Below are positions 1 to 6,463 of a stretch of DNA of 17,158 nt, in pieces. Source of the stretch: Nostoc sp. GT001 (lineage in GTDB: Bacteria; Cyanobacteriota; Cyanobacteriia; Cyanobacteriales; Nostocaceae). The DNA is taken from the NCBI RefSeq assembly GCF_030382115.1, contig NZ_JAUDRJ010000003.1, forward strand, positions 3,999,104 through 4,016,261, written 5' to 3'. The notes under the pieces are model-generated. The model did not search any database. It had not been told where the DNA came from and worked only from the letters and a program-made list of their open reading frames with translations. The position numbers were made by a program, and so were the translations under genes. How positions within the stretch are numbered: the stretch's first letter is position 1; the number at the start of each line of letters is the position of its first letter.

Positions 1-251
1 GATAGCTGTTGATCTTTATCGCAAGGTAGTTGTGAGAATTTTGAAGAAGAAGTTGGTATAGTATCTGGTGTTGTTGTGGGAACTGGTACAGCAGTTGGTG
101 TAGGAGATGGTTCTGTTGGGGAAGCTGGTACAGTGTTTGGCTCAGGAGATGGTGGCGATGCTTCTTGCCCTAGCATTTGCTGTATTGGAAGAACACCTAA
201 ACTTGTATAAATAAGTAAACAAGAAATATAAAGTATAAGTTTTATCTTCAT
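1..251 (-). CDS. Partial secreted Pro/Thr-rich protein, relative of the kinase-MORN tail
   Basis: The ATG at 251-249 follows an AGGTG-like ribosome site, and the frame stays open to the window edge (83 codons, C-terminus missing). The first ~30 residues are a signal peptide: MKIK, then a long hydrophobic run ending near QQMLGQEA. Next comes a low-complexity Pro/Thr/Ser linker of about 40 residues (PSPEP, PTPT, PTTTPD). The last visible residues read FSQLPCDKDQQLS. The kinase encoded at 2454-3629 has almost the same string, FSQLPCDSDQQLS, and bases 1-40 resemble 2557-2596 at DNA level. In the kinase this motif leads into MORN repeats, so I infer that the missing part here is also MORN-like. 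The protein is probably exported or surface-exposed. Its exact function is unknown. Confidence 0.7.
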   Translation of the reverse strand, partial: MKIKLILYISCLLIYTSLGVLPIQQMLGQEASPPSPEPNTVPASPTEPSPTPTAVPVPTTTPDTIPTSSSKFSQLPCDKDQQL

Positions 252-514
252 AAAACACCTTTATTGTGTAATGTATACAACCTAAAATTCATTCAGAAAC
301 CCTAATTTTATGGAAAATCTTACTTAATTAATACTTGTAAATAACAGTATTAATCCCATCCATAGTTTGCCATCATAGTTACAAAATGCGGATAAGTACG
401 TAATTAGGGGTATTCAGTATAAATATTTAATTTATCAAAATATTTGATAACAAACTAAGTATAAACCATTAGATGTATTTAACCAGCATAAATGGAAAGA
501 AACTTAAGTATTTC
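252..514. other. AT-rich spacer with two small inverted repeats
   Basis: No gene is seen here. It holds a 9-bp inverted repeat (327-335 with 346-354, arm ATTAATACT) and an 8-bp palindrome with a 3-nt spacer (432-450, arm TTATCAAA). Either could be an operator or a weak hairpin upstream of the leftward partial gene. Neither has a recognised owner. Confidence 0.4.
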
Positions 515-721
515 TTAAGATTTTAGGATGTTTTGCCATTTTTGTGGGAAATTAATAGTAAAGTGCCTGTTTAATAAACTGCGTAATCCAAAATTGCTGA
601 AGTCACGGAAGCCATATCCAAGTATTTTAATTAACTGATGTTTATTATTAATCCCTTCTAGAGTAACACTGGTAATTTTTCCATCAAAATAACAACCTAT
701 TTCACCCAAGTATCTAACCAT
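515..721 (-). pseudogene. ISL3-like transposase C-terminal remnant
   Basis: This 68-codon frame ends in a normal stop and carries the block EGINNKHQLIKILGYGFRDF followed by SNFGLRSLL. That matches the conserved end of ISL3-family (DDE_Tnp_ISL3) transposases, typically EGxNNKxKxIKRxGYGFRNFxNFRxR. The rest of a roughly 400-residue transposase is absent: I could read nothing related in 722-825, and the IS630 element begins at 828. I treat it as a dead fragment. The family call rests on motif recognition only. Confidence 0.6.
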
Positions 722-838
722 TGTACCTAAATCAAGTGGGAGCCAACCAATTTACAAACTACCTCCGCTCTCCATAAACATCAGTTGCTAAATTATATGT
801 ACTTTCAATCTGAATAATTAAATAATAAGTAGGTCAAC

Positions 839-1048
839 CTAATTAAACATAAAACGTTCAACTTGGTACTGACCTTGCACGGCTCTATTTTCTATACCCT
901 CAATAATAGCGATCGCTAATTCATATTCATCGTCAAAAACTCGGCCGGCAAGCTCATCACGTTTGAGATGCAACCATTCGTCTTCAATGCGATTCATTTG
1001 TGGGCTATAAGGAGGTAGAAAAAAATGTACAATCCTTGCTGTTGCCAA
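839..1048 (-). CDS. IS630 transposase, C-terminal piece with catalytic Glu (frame 3)
   Basis: The block FFLPPYSPQMNRIEDEWLHLK is the conserved end of the IS630 DDE_3 domain; the Glu of NRIEDEW is the third catalytic acid. It is displaced by one frame from the preceding DDE piece at the 7-base homopolymer 1019-1025. The stop lies against the left inverted repeat, as is usual for these elements. Taken alone this piece is not a functional protein. Confidence 0.75.
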   Translation of the reverse strand: MATARIVHFFLPPYSPQMNRIEDEWLHLKRDELAGRVFDDEYELAIAIIEGIENRAVQGQYQVERFMFN

Positions 1049-1377
1049 CGTTGATGCTGCTGGCGAGCCAAAAGACTTTTGTGAACAGAGGCATTATCGT
1101 GAATGATGACGGTAATTTGTCCAGTTTCCAATAAGCGGTGTGCAGCAATTTGAGCCTGCCAATCCATGAGTTGGACATAGGTCGGTGCTTTCAATGTTCC
1201 AAGCATCAAAGCGTAATTAAAACTAGATTTCGGCTCCCAAATACCGAAGATGTTGATCCGCCTACCGCGTCGTCTATTTTGTCGAATACGTTTTTGCTCT
1301 CCCCTACGCCCATAAGTATAATCAGTGGGACTAGTGCAGTAACAACCAGATTCATCCAAGTACTTTAAACAAACCAA
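994..1377 (-). CDS. IS630 transposase, DDE catalytic core (frame 2)
   Basis: This frame is open from about 1487, continuing the helix-turn-helix part above; the TTG at 1377 is probably not a real start. It carries the first two acidic residues of the DDE triad, in YLDESGC and IIHDNASVHK, with the usual IS630 stretch RRGRRINIFGIW between them. It runs off frame at a T7 run (top strand A7 at 1019-1025), where the expected FFLPPYSP becomes FFYLLIAHK and stops. One extra T would join it to the next piece. Confidence 0.75.
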   Translation of the reverse strand: MVCLKYLDESGCYCTSPTDYTYGRRGEQKRIRQNRRRGRRINIFGIWEPKSSFNYALMLGTLKAPTYVQLMDWQAQIAAHRLLETGQITVIIHDNASVHKSLLARQQHQRWQQQGLYIFFYLLIAHK

Positions 1378-1448
1378 TCCTAATTTTGCCCATAGCTTGA
1401 GTAATTCCCAATCTTGGCGTTTAGCTTTTAAATATCCTGCATTCAGAT

Positions 1449-1892
1449 TTAAAGCCGGACAGTAGCGGATACGTTTCCAATACCACCCCTTTTTTTGAGT
1501 AGTCGCCTGATTTGTTCGGCTCCTAGTTCGATTTGTCGTTCCTCAAATAGCTTTTGACTTAGCTGCCGAGCACTGTAACGACGATTTTGTCCCAAGCATT
1601 CTTCTACTACTTGCCAATCTTCTTCTTGCCAAGTACTCTTTTTTCCACGTCCTGGCGCTTCCCACAAACCTCCTAACCCTTGAAATTGCCAGCGTTTTAT
1701 TGTCTGCCTGACCGTTTGTTGTGCCCAACCTAAATACTTTGCAATCTGAGGTACATTCCATCCGTGGGCATTGAGGCGCAAAGCGATCGCTCTTTGTTTG
1801 GTTCGATGTGGTACTTTATCTGCACAACTGAGTTCTTTTAGTGTCAGGTCTTCTTCAGTAGTTAGTATTATTCTTAACGCGCTAGGCATCAT
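1449..1892 (-). CDS. IS630 transposase, N-terminal helix-turn-helix part
   Basis: 147 codons. The first ~70 residues are a homeodomain-like helix-turn-helix (RTKQRAIALRLNAHGW, VPQIAKYLGW, TVRQTIKRW), followed by the second helical region of IS630 transposases (GRGKKSTW, YSARQLSQKL). It should bind the element's inverted repeats. The normal frame is lost at an A7-G4 run (top strand T7 at 1490-1496). Past that point this frame reads GGIGNVSATVRL and stops, whereas the next frame reads GWYWKRIRYCPALNLNAGYL and continues into the DDE part. The break may be a programmed -1 frameshift or slippage on the A-run, a mutation, or an undercalled base. Confidence 0.8.
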   Translation of the reverse strand: MMPSALRIILTTEEDLTLKELSCADKVPHRTKQRAIALRLNAHGWNVPQIAKYLGWAQQTVRQTIKRWQFQGLGGLWEAPGRGKKSTWQEEDWQVVEECLGQNRRYSARQLSQKLFEERQIELGAEQIRRLLKKRGGIGNVSATVRL

Positions 1893-1949
1893 CTATCACT
1901 TGATTTCTGCACTCTATCTATCTTACGTTTTTTTTGGTTGACCTACTTA

Positions 1950-2097
1950 TCCGGTAACAGAGCAATCGCAGAACTTTTCCGTCTCCTGAATTTACTATCT
2001 TTTAATGCAATTCGATATGAGGAATTTAAATCTGCCATTAATGCATAAAATTCCAATTGATGGGAAGACTTTGCCTAAGTAAATAAGCTGAAAACTG
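1950..2097. other. Spacer between IS630 element and MORN reading frame
   Basis: Short open stretches exist on both strands (for example a plus-strand run ending at a stop near 2046). None has a start or a recognisable family, and both strands stop soon when joined across the IS. I see no supported gene. Confidence 0.4.
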
Positions 2098-2454
2098 TTA
2101 AAAGGGTTTTAGACTGAGAAAGCTGATAGTTGGCATACTAGATGCTGAAGACCCCTTACATGACAAATTATCGTTTCCTTCTAACTTATCTTCACGCCAG
2201 AGTCCATCTTTCTCAGTTTTATCTGTAAATATATATACTCCTTCTCCTTGACATTTATTATTAGCAAAGTTTCCTCTATATTCGTTTCCATTCCTCAATT
2301 TTAAAGATCCCAGCCCTTGCAACTGGTCATTTTCAAACTGCCCTAAATAATAGTTAATATTACTTTTTTCTGGATATGATAATCTCCCACAACCACTACG
2401 TTTATTATTTTTAAAGTCTCCATAGTATTGAAAATTATTTTGTTTAAAAGCCAT
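2098..2454 (-). CDS. MORN-repeat domain, displaced C-terminus of the upstream kinase
   Basis: From the ATG at 2454, which overlaps the kinase stop by one base (TGATG), 118 codons encode about three MORN-type repeats: YYGDFKNNKRSGCGRL, GQFENDQLQGLGSLKL and GNFANNKCQGEGVYIF. The same frame stays open upstream across the kinase's last ~30 codons to a run of seven C. There it reads GKPTWETNVYKYYGQIDP, then ANGRGLMAF, which is one more MORN unit. This part is therefore better read as the C-terminal sensor domain of the kinase gene than as a separate protein. MORN repeats form beta-hairpin rods that bind lipids or proteins. After the kinase membrane segment it would lie outside the cytoplasm. Confidence 0.75.
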   Translation of the reverse strand: MAFKQNNFQYYGDFKNNKRSGCGRLSYPEKSNINYYLGQFENDQLQGLGSLKLRNGNEYRGNFANNKCQGEGVYIFTDKTEKDGLWREDKLEGNDNLSCKGSSASSMPTISFLSLKPF

Positions 2455-3629
2455 CAACCCTCTACCGTTGGCTTCTTTGGTTTTTGGATCAATCTGCCCG
2501 TAATATTTATAGACGTTAGTTTCCCAGGTTGGTTTGCCTGTAGCTGCGGGGGGGAGGATAACTGTTGATCGCTATCGCAAGGTAACTGAGAGAATTTTTT
2601 GATTGTAGAAAGCGGTTTCGGAGTAACTGCTTGCGGTTGTGGAGTAAGTGTCTGTGGATTTGGAGGAGTTGGTGATTGAGCAAAATATCTAGATACCACA
2701 TACAAAGACATGATAGATCCAAGTAAAACCGCTCCGCCTATTACCATAACTTTCCGATTAGGTGCCGATCGCTGGCGATCTGACTTTGGTGATGGTGGTG
2801 ATTGAGTAAGTGCTTGCAACGCTTCTGCTGCTGTTTGGTAACGCTGGCTAAAGTGAGAGCGCACCATATTTGTTAACACCTCGGCAAATCTGTCGCTGAC
2901 ATTCGCCCGATCGCGCCAAATTATTTCACCTGTTACCGGATCTTCGGGTAACTTTTGAGGCGATATGCCTGTCAGTGCTTGAATTCCTAGCATACCTACT
3001 GCATATACATCGCTAGATAGTTTCGGCTTGCCATTAGCTTGTTCATTTGGCATATAGCCATTTGTGCCAATCAGGATGCTTGATGTGACTAGACCTTGAG
3101 TATTGGTCTCCAAGCATTTAATTTCTTTCACTGCTCCAAAATCAATCAGCACAATCTTTCCGTCTTGACGACGACGCATGATATTCTGTGGCTTAATATC
3201 ACGATGAATAATATTTTGTTGATGGATAAATACTAAAACTTCTAAAACATCCGCGAGCAGTTTTTTTACTTCTGTTTCACCCCAAGGCTGACCTGCTATT
3301 ATTTCTTTGCTTAAGTCATGCCCATCAATAAATTCTTGTACTAGGTAAAATTCGCCGTTTTCTTCAAAATGGGCGAATAGTTTGGGAACTTGGTTGTGAA
3401 TGTTGTCTAAGCGATATAAAGTTTCAGCTTCCCGATTAAATAAACCTTTAGCAATCTTCAGAAGTGCTTCATTCTGGTTTTGCGGCTTCAGGTGTTTGAC
3501 AACACATTTAGGCTTGGGAGTTGTAGGTATATCCAAATCTTCTGCCAAATATGTCTCGCCAAATCCACCGCTTCCCAAGGGATGAATAATTTTATAACGA
3601 CTGCGGAGTACTGTGCCAAGAGGATACAT
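2454..3629 (-). CDS. PKN2-type membrane Ser/Thr protein kinase
   Basis: A eukaryotic-type kinase domain occupies about residues 10-275. Key elements are the Gly-loop GSGGFGETY (19-27), ATP-binding Lys45 in VVKH, catalytic loop HRDIKPQN (142-149, Asp144), DFG (163-165) and the activation/P+1 region GTNGYMPNEQ. All catalytic residues are present, so the kinase should be active. One membrane segment follows (~293-316), then a Pro/Thr-rich linker and FSQLPCDSDQQLS. With one added C after residue ~359, the frame continues into the MORN region for a protein of about 510 residues: kinase inside, MORN sensor outside. As written it ends in 30 unlikely residues and a TGA. The substrate is unknown. Confidence 0.88.
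   Translation of the reverse strand: MYPLGTVLRSRYKIIHPLGSGGFGETYLAEDLDIPTTPKPKCVVKHLKPQNQNEALLKIAKGLFNREAETLYRLDNIHNQVPKLFAHFEENGEFYLVQEFIDGHDLSKEIIAGQPWGETEVKKLLADVLEVLVFIHQQNIIHRDIKPQNIMRRRQDGKIVLIDFGAVKEIKCLETNTQGLVTSSILIGTNGYMPNEQANGKPKLSSDVYAVGMLGIQALTGISPQKLPEDPVTGEIIWRDRANVSDRFAEVLTNMVRSHFSQRYQTAAEALQALTQSPPSPKSDRQRSAPNRKVMVIGGAVLLGSIMSLYVVSRYFAQSPTPPNPQTLTPQPQAVTPKPLSTIKKFSQLPCDSDQQLSSPPQLQANQPGKLTSINITGRLIQKPKKPTVEG
2548..2554 (-). other. C7 homopolymer where the kinase-MORN frame breaks
   Basis: Seven G on the top strand (C7 in the coding strand) lie exactly where the kinase frame and the MORN frame must be joined. Eight C would read LSSPPAATGKPTW in one frame. The observed seven gives LSSPPQLQANQ and an early stop. 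It may be a sequencing undercall, a slipped-strand (phase-variable) tract or a recent mutation. Confidence 0.75.
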
Positions 3630-3861
3630 TAGATTTATACAGCATTAAATAAGGTATATAGAATTTAATTTCCGGCAGTTTTAACTAAAAAAAATACAAC
3701 AGCAAATTCAGTCCTTTACTCCCAGACTTCTAAGACTTTAAAGGTGGATAACCTATCCGAAAAGCGCTGCTGAGGAGTCAAAATTGACTAGCAATACAGT
3801 ATATTTAATTTTACGTTATTACAATTTTGTCAAATTTTGTTTAAAAAATCTCAGTTTTCCT
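3630..3861. other. Spacer upstream of the kinase
   Basis: This is the leader of the leftward kinase and the upstream side of the plus-strand relic. It is AT-rich. I see no gene and no convincing promoter. Confidence 0.3.
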
Positions 3862-4029
3862 CCCATTCAACGGTTGATTTACGCCAATGTCACGATGATG
3901 GATGAATACATGCCAGGGATTATGTCTGTCATTTATGGTAACGTATCACCAGAAGAAGCGATGCCTACGGCAACCCGTTCGCGTAGCGTCTCCGACAGGA
4001 GAAGCGGGAACGCCAAAATTGAAGGTTAG
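3862..4029 (+). pseudogene. C-terminal relic of a YbjN-like protein carrying an inserted repeat
   Basis: The frame reads IQRLIYANVTMMDEYMPGIM, then SVIYGNVSPEEA, an ordered protein-like end. It resembles the C-terminus of cyanobacterial YbjN/CesT-like proteins (pattern MDxYxPGxMxVxYGxxSPxEA); that family call is tentative. Upstream of about 3862 the frame turns into AT-rich non-protein-like sequence without a credible start. After SPEEA a 54-bp dispersed repeat (3961-4014) is inserted in frame, followed by KIEG and a TAG stop. I read it as a truncated gene whose last codons were displaced by the repeat. Confidence 0.4.
3961..4014 (+). repeat. Dispersed cyanobacterial repeat inserted in frame
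   Basis: The 54-bp insert contains CGTTCGCGTAGCGTCTCC and AGGAGAAGCG, with a CTCC/GGAG stem. A related copy lies in opposite orientation at 16669-16702. It adds 18 codons (MPTATRSRSVSDRRSGNA) without breaking the frame. Confidence 0.6.
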
Positions 4030-4058
4030 TTGGATATCTGTTTTTTTGCTAGTCCCTA

Positions 4059-4098
4059 AGCAGAAGTCATAGTAACAATTGCCACTATGACTTCTGCT
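4059..4098. terminator. Perfect 15-bp hairpin between convergent genes
   Basis: AGCAGAAGTCATAGT (4059-4073) pairs perfectly with 4084-4098 across a 10-nt loop. It lies 39 bases past the ilvN stop and between convergent reading frames, so a shared terminator or mRNA-stabilising stem is likely. No T-tract directly follows on either strand. Confidence 0.6.
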
Positions 4099-4136
4099 GC
4101 GGTTGAGTATTTCTGAGTCTTAATTTAAATTCTCAA

Positions 4137-4655
4137 CTAAACCTTTGCTTCCAAAGATTTGAGTAACTCGGTATTCACGCCTGATTCACGAGTCAGGGCA
4201 ATTTTGCCAGTGCGGGCGATTTCTTTCAAACCAAATTTTTGTAATACTTGCACGATCGCTACCATTTTACCTGGATCTCCCACAACTTCTAAGGTGAGAG
4301 AATCTTCCGCCACATCCACGACTCGCGCCCGGAAAATCTGAGACAATTCGATCACTTCTGAGCGATTGCTGCTACTAGCATTCACCTTCAAAAGCATCAA
4401 TTCTCGCTCCACACAAGGAGTTTCGGTAATATCCTGGACTTTTAGGACATTGACTAACTTGTACAGTTGCTTAGTGAGTTGCTCGATCACGCGATCGTCA
4501 CCAGGGACAACCATTGTAATTCGGGAGACTCCTCCTTGTTCAGCAGGGCCAACAGCAAGGCTTTCGATATTAAAGCCGCGACGCGCAAATAAACTAGAAA
4601 TGCGGGAAAGAACACCCGCCTCATCTTCTACGAGAACTGAAAGGGTATGTTTCAT
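4137..4655 (-). CDS. ilvN: Acetolactate synthase small (regulatory) subunit
   Basis: This is the regulatory subunit of acetohydroxyacid synthase, the first common step of valine, leucine and isoleucine synthesis. It binds the catalytic subunit (IlvB) and confers valine feedback. The N-terminal ACT domain (about 1-76) contains [19 protein letters not shown] and [11 protein letters not shown]. Gly14 and Asn29 match positions known in E. coli IlvH to affect valine sensitivity. The C-terminal domain (~85-172) has ERELMLLKV and [12 protein letters not shown]. The start is the ATG at 4655, giving 172 residues, the usual cyanobacterial N-terminus MKHTLSVL; an in-frame TTG three codons earlier is less likely. 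The catalytic subunit gene is not in the window, so the gene stands alone here. Confidence 0.95.
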   Translation of the reverse strand: MKHTLSVLVEDEAGVLSRISSLFARRGFNIESLAVGPAEQGGVSRITMVVPGDDRVIEQLTKQLYKLVNVLKVQDITETPCVERELMLLKVNASSSNRSEVIELSQIFRARVVDVAEDSLTLEVVGDPGKMVAIVQVLQKFGLKEIARTGKIALTRESGVNTELLKSLEAKV

Positions 4656-4927
4656 CTTCGCCAACAGAGGCTAGAGCAGGAATTGAGTAACGCAGACACT
4701 AGCACAGGGCAACGCTAGACCTACTACCGCACTAAATTTTCAGTGCGACCTCTTATTGTAAACTTAAGCGTTGCACTCATTGCATTCTCAATCGATAAAT
4801 TGTTTAGAAATCCGACTGCAAGCAAACATTTTGTTGAATGTATATCTTTTCATTGGCAGATGCAGCATTTGTTGTAAACCTTTTATACTCAGATTTGATA
4901 AGCCTCTAATTAAGGAGAAAAGTTTTT

Positions 4928-5293
4928 ATGGGTTGGTTACAAAGATTGTTTGGCATGGAAAAACCTCAAAATGCCGAAGTAAATCCGGCTCCACAGTCTA
5001 TACAGCAAGCTTCTAGTAGTGATGTCGCTACGGCTACGCAATCAATACCCCCAGAACGTCTGGGATTAAGCGGAGAATATGACCAAAGTGGTTTAGCAAA
5101 GCGGGTAGCGTTGGCATTTGATGAAGATCCCCAACTCGACGATGTTAATACCCTTTGGGTGGCTCAGACGGGTAGCACTGTGGTGTTGAAAGGTAAAGTT
5201 CCCAGTCAAGAAATTCTCAACAAAATGATTTCTGTGGCGCGTTCTGTGAATGGTACTACAGATGTTGACAGTAACCAAGCAACGATTGGCTAG
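4928..5293 (+). CDS. BON-domain protein
   Basis: 121 residues with a good ribosome site (AAGGAG at 4912-4917, 10 bases before the ATG). The N-terminal ~50 residues are flexible and rich in Gln, Ser and Ala. Residues ~54-118 form a BON domain: GLAKRVALAFDEDPQLDD, then VNTLWVAQTGSTVVLKGKVP and ILNKMISVARSVNGTTDV, the helix-strand-strand-helix pattern with the conserved Gly in LKGKV. BON domains bind phospholipid or peptidoglycan in envelope proteins such as OsmY. There is no signal peptide or membrane segment here, so a cytoplasmic or membrane-peripheral role is more likely. It stands alone. Confidence 0.85.
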   Translation: MGWLQRLFGMEKPQNAEVNPAPQSIQQASSSDVATATQSIPPERLGLSGEYDQSGLAKRVALAFDEDPQLDDVNTLWVAQTGSTVVLKGKVPSQEILNKMISVARSVNGTTDVDSNQATIG

Positions 5294-5310
5294 GTGCAAG
5301 AAGGCAGAAG

Positions 5311-5392
5311 CTTGAGGGAGATGAGGGAGATGAGGGAGCAGGGGAAGAATTCAAACTCCTAACTCCTAACTCCTAACTCCTAACTCCTCTCT
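5311..5392. repeat. Heptanucleotide tandem repeats (STRR type)
   Basis: A purine-rich run of GAGGGAGAT/GGGAGCA units, then GAATTC, then about five CTCCTAA units. These are the short tandemly repeated repetitive (STRR) sequences described in heterocystous cyanobacteria. The composite order GAGCAGGGGAAGAATTC then CTCCTAA units recurs at 16795-16858. The repeat supplies the last codons of the leftward hydrolase gene. Confidence 0.8.
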
Positions 5393-6284
5393 CAATCCAA
5401 TCTAAAATCGCTTGGTTAACTTGTTCTGGACATTCATCATGGGGACAATGCCCTACGTCTTCCAGATTTAGCAGTTCCAACTTCTCGTTATACTGGGCAA
5501 ATTGGCTAGCTAGGGCTGGCGGCACAAACCGATCTTTTTGTCCCCAAATTAAAAGCATTGGAATTGTTAAGGTTGGTAATACTGTCTTGACACTAGGACT
5601 AAAGTTAATTCCGATCGCAGCTTTGAACAAAGCACTAAACGCCCTCGCAGAACCCCGGTCTTGGGGAGGCCCTGCTAAAATTTCGATCAGTTCATCGGTA
5701 ATCGCCTCTGGGTTAGCGTAGGCAAGACGTGCCCAGCGACGCAGCACCCCAGGACGGCGCACGAAGTTAAATACAGGTTTAAGTATCAACGGCGAAGCGA
5801 CAACATTTTTGATTGCTGTGACGACTGGACGTAGCACAGGAGGAATTGCTTCTTGTTCTAATGATGGGTCGGGTAAACTCATCATTACCATACCCAGCAC
5901 CATATCGGGGTGGGCGGCAGCGGCGGCCATCGAAATCAGTGAACCGTTGGAATTGCCTATTAATATTGCTGGTTGACGGATAAATGTTTTCCAGAAATCG
6001 TAAACTTGTTCAACCCAGAGTTCGATGCTGTAATTAGCTGCGGCTTTTTCAGAAGCGCCAAAACCCAACATATCTATAGCGTAAACTGTGTGATGCTCAC
6101 TCAACACCTCTAAATTATGTCGCCAATGACCAATGGAAGCGCCAAAGCCATGTAACAGAATTAGCGGTGTTGTTTTGGGGTGACTTTGACTAGGGCGAAT
6201 GTAAGTGTAGCGAGTTTGCCAGCCACGCCAAATCCAATCTCTTTGATTACCAACCCGTTCCTGCCAGTGTACCGTAGTGGTCAC
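5373..6284 (-). CDS. Alpha/beta-fold hydrolase
   Basis: 303 residues with a full alpha/beta-hydrolase layout. The oxyanion region is LLHGFGAS (44-50) and the nucleophile elbow is GNSNGS with Ser112. The probable acid is Asp251 in GQKDRFVPP, and the His is His279 in GHCPHDECPE. No signal peptide is present, so it is cytoplasmic. The elbow G-N-S-N-G recalls the GNSLGG of plant and cyanobacterial pheophytinase-like and epoxide-hydrolase-like proteins, but the substrate cannot be read from sequence. The final codons (GVRS and stop) are encoded by the CTCCTAA repeat, so the original C-terminus may have been replaced. It lies downstream of the BioU-like gene on the same strand, separated by a large G/C-tract repeat. 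Confidence 0.88.
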   Translation of the reverse strand: MTTTVHWQERVGNQRDWIWRGWQTRYTYIRPSQSHPKTTPLILLHGFGASIGHWRHNLEVLSEHHTVYAIDMLGFGASEKAAANYSIELWVEQVYDFWKTFIRQPAILIGNSNGSLISMAAAAAHPDMVLGMVMMSLPDPSLEQEAIPPVLRPVVTAIKNVVASPLILKPVFNFVRRPGVLRRWARLAYANPEAITDELIEILAGPPQDRGSARAFSALFKAAIGINFSPSVKTVLPTLTIPMLLIWGQKDRFVPPALASQFAQYNEKLELLNLEDVGHCPHDECPEQVNQAILDWIERGVRS

Positions 6285-6323
6285 ACTTACCTCCGATTTA
6301 TCAGCGTTGAAATACCATTATAA

Positions 6324-6460
6324 GAATTGGGCATTGGGGATTGGGCATGGGGAAAGGGAAAGGGGTAAGGGGAAAAGGGGAAAGATTAAATTTATTCCTT
6401 TTCCCTTTAACCTTTAACCTTTTCCCCTACCCCATGCCCCATGCCCCATACCCCATTCCC
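6324..6460. repeat. G-tract/C-tract inverted repeat, hairpin and G-quadruplex prone
   Basis: About eight runs of 3-4 G (6329-6382) are followed by about seven runs of 3-4 C (6408-6460). Arms such as GGCATGGGG and CCCCATGCC pair. It fills the gap between the stop of the BioU-like gene and the start of the hydrolase, both leftward. It could terminate transcription or form a G-quadruplex. It is probably a member of a dispersed family. Confidence 0.7.
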
Positions 6461-6463
6461 TAC

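Larger units (their letters stand above)
828..1947 (-). mobile_element. IS630-family insertion sequence
   Basis: The ends are 12-bp perfect terminal inverted repeats (AGTAGGTCAACC at 828-839, its complement at 1936-1947), with partial similarity continuing inward. Each end is bordered by TA (826-827 and 1948-1949), the expected target duplication of IS630/Tc1-mariner elements. The 1,120-bp interior holds one leftward transposase read in three frames, with an N-terminal helix-turn-helix and a C-terminal DDE domain. Intact ends and TA duplication suggest fairly recent insertion. No gene is clearly interrupted: joining the flanks gives no long frame in either direction. Confidence 0.85.

Noticed and set aside
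1950..2047. Plus-strand open stretch that looks protein-like, perhaps a gene interrupted by the IS630 element
   Set aside because: Removing the IS and joining the flanks puts an in-frame stop four codons upstream; the opposite strand also stops at once, so no interrupted gene is supported.
5311..5392. Possible CRISPR array because of short regular repeats
   Set aside because: Units are 7 nt and contiguous without spacers, and no cas gene is present; these are heptamer tandem repeats.
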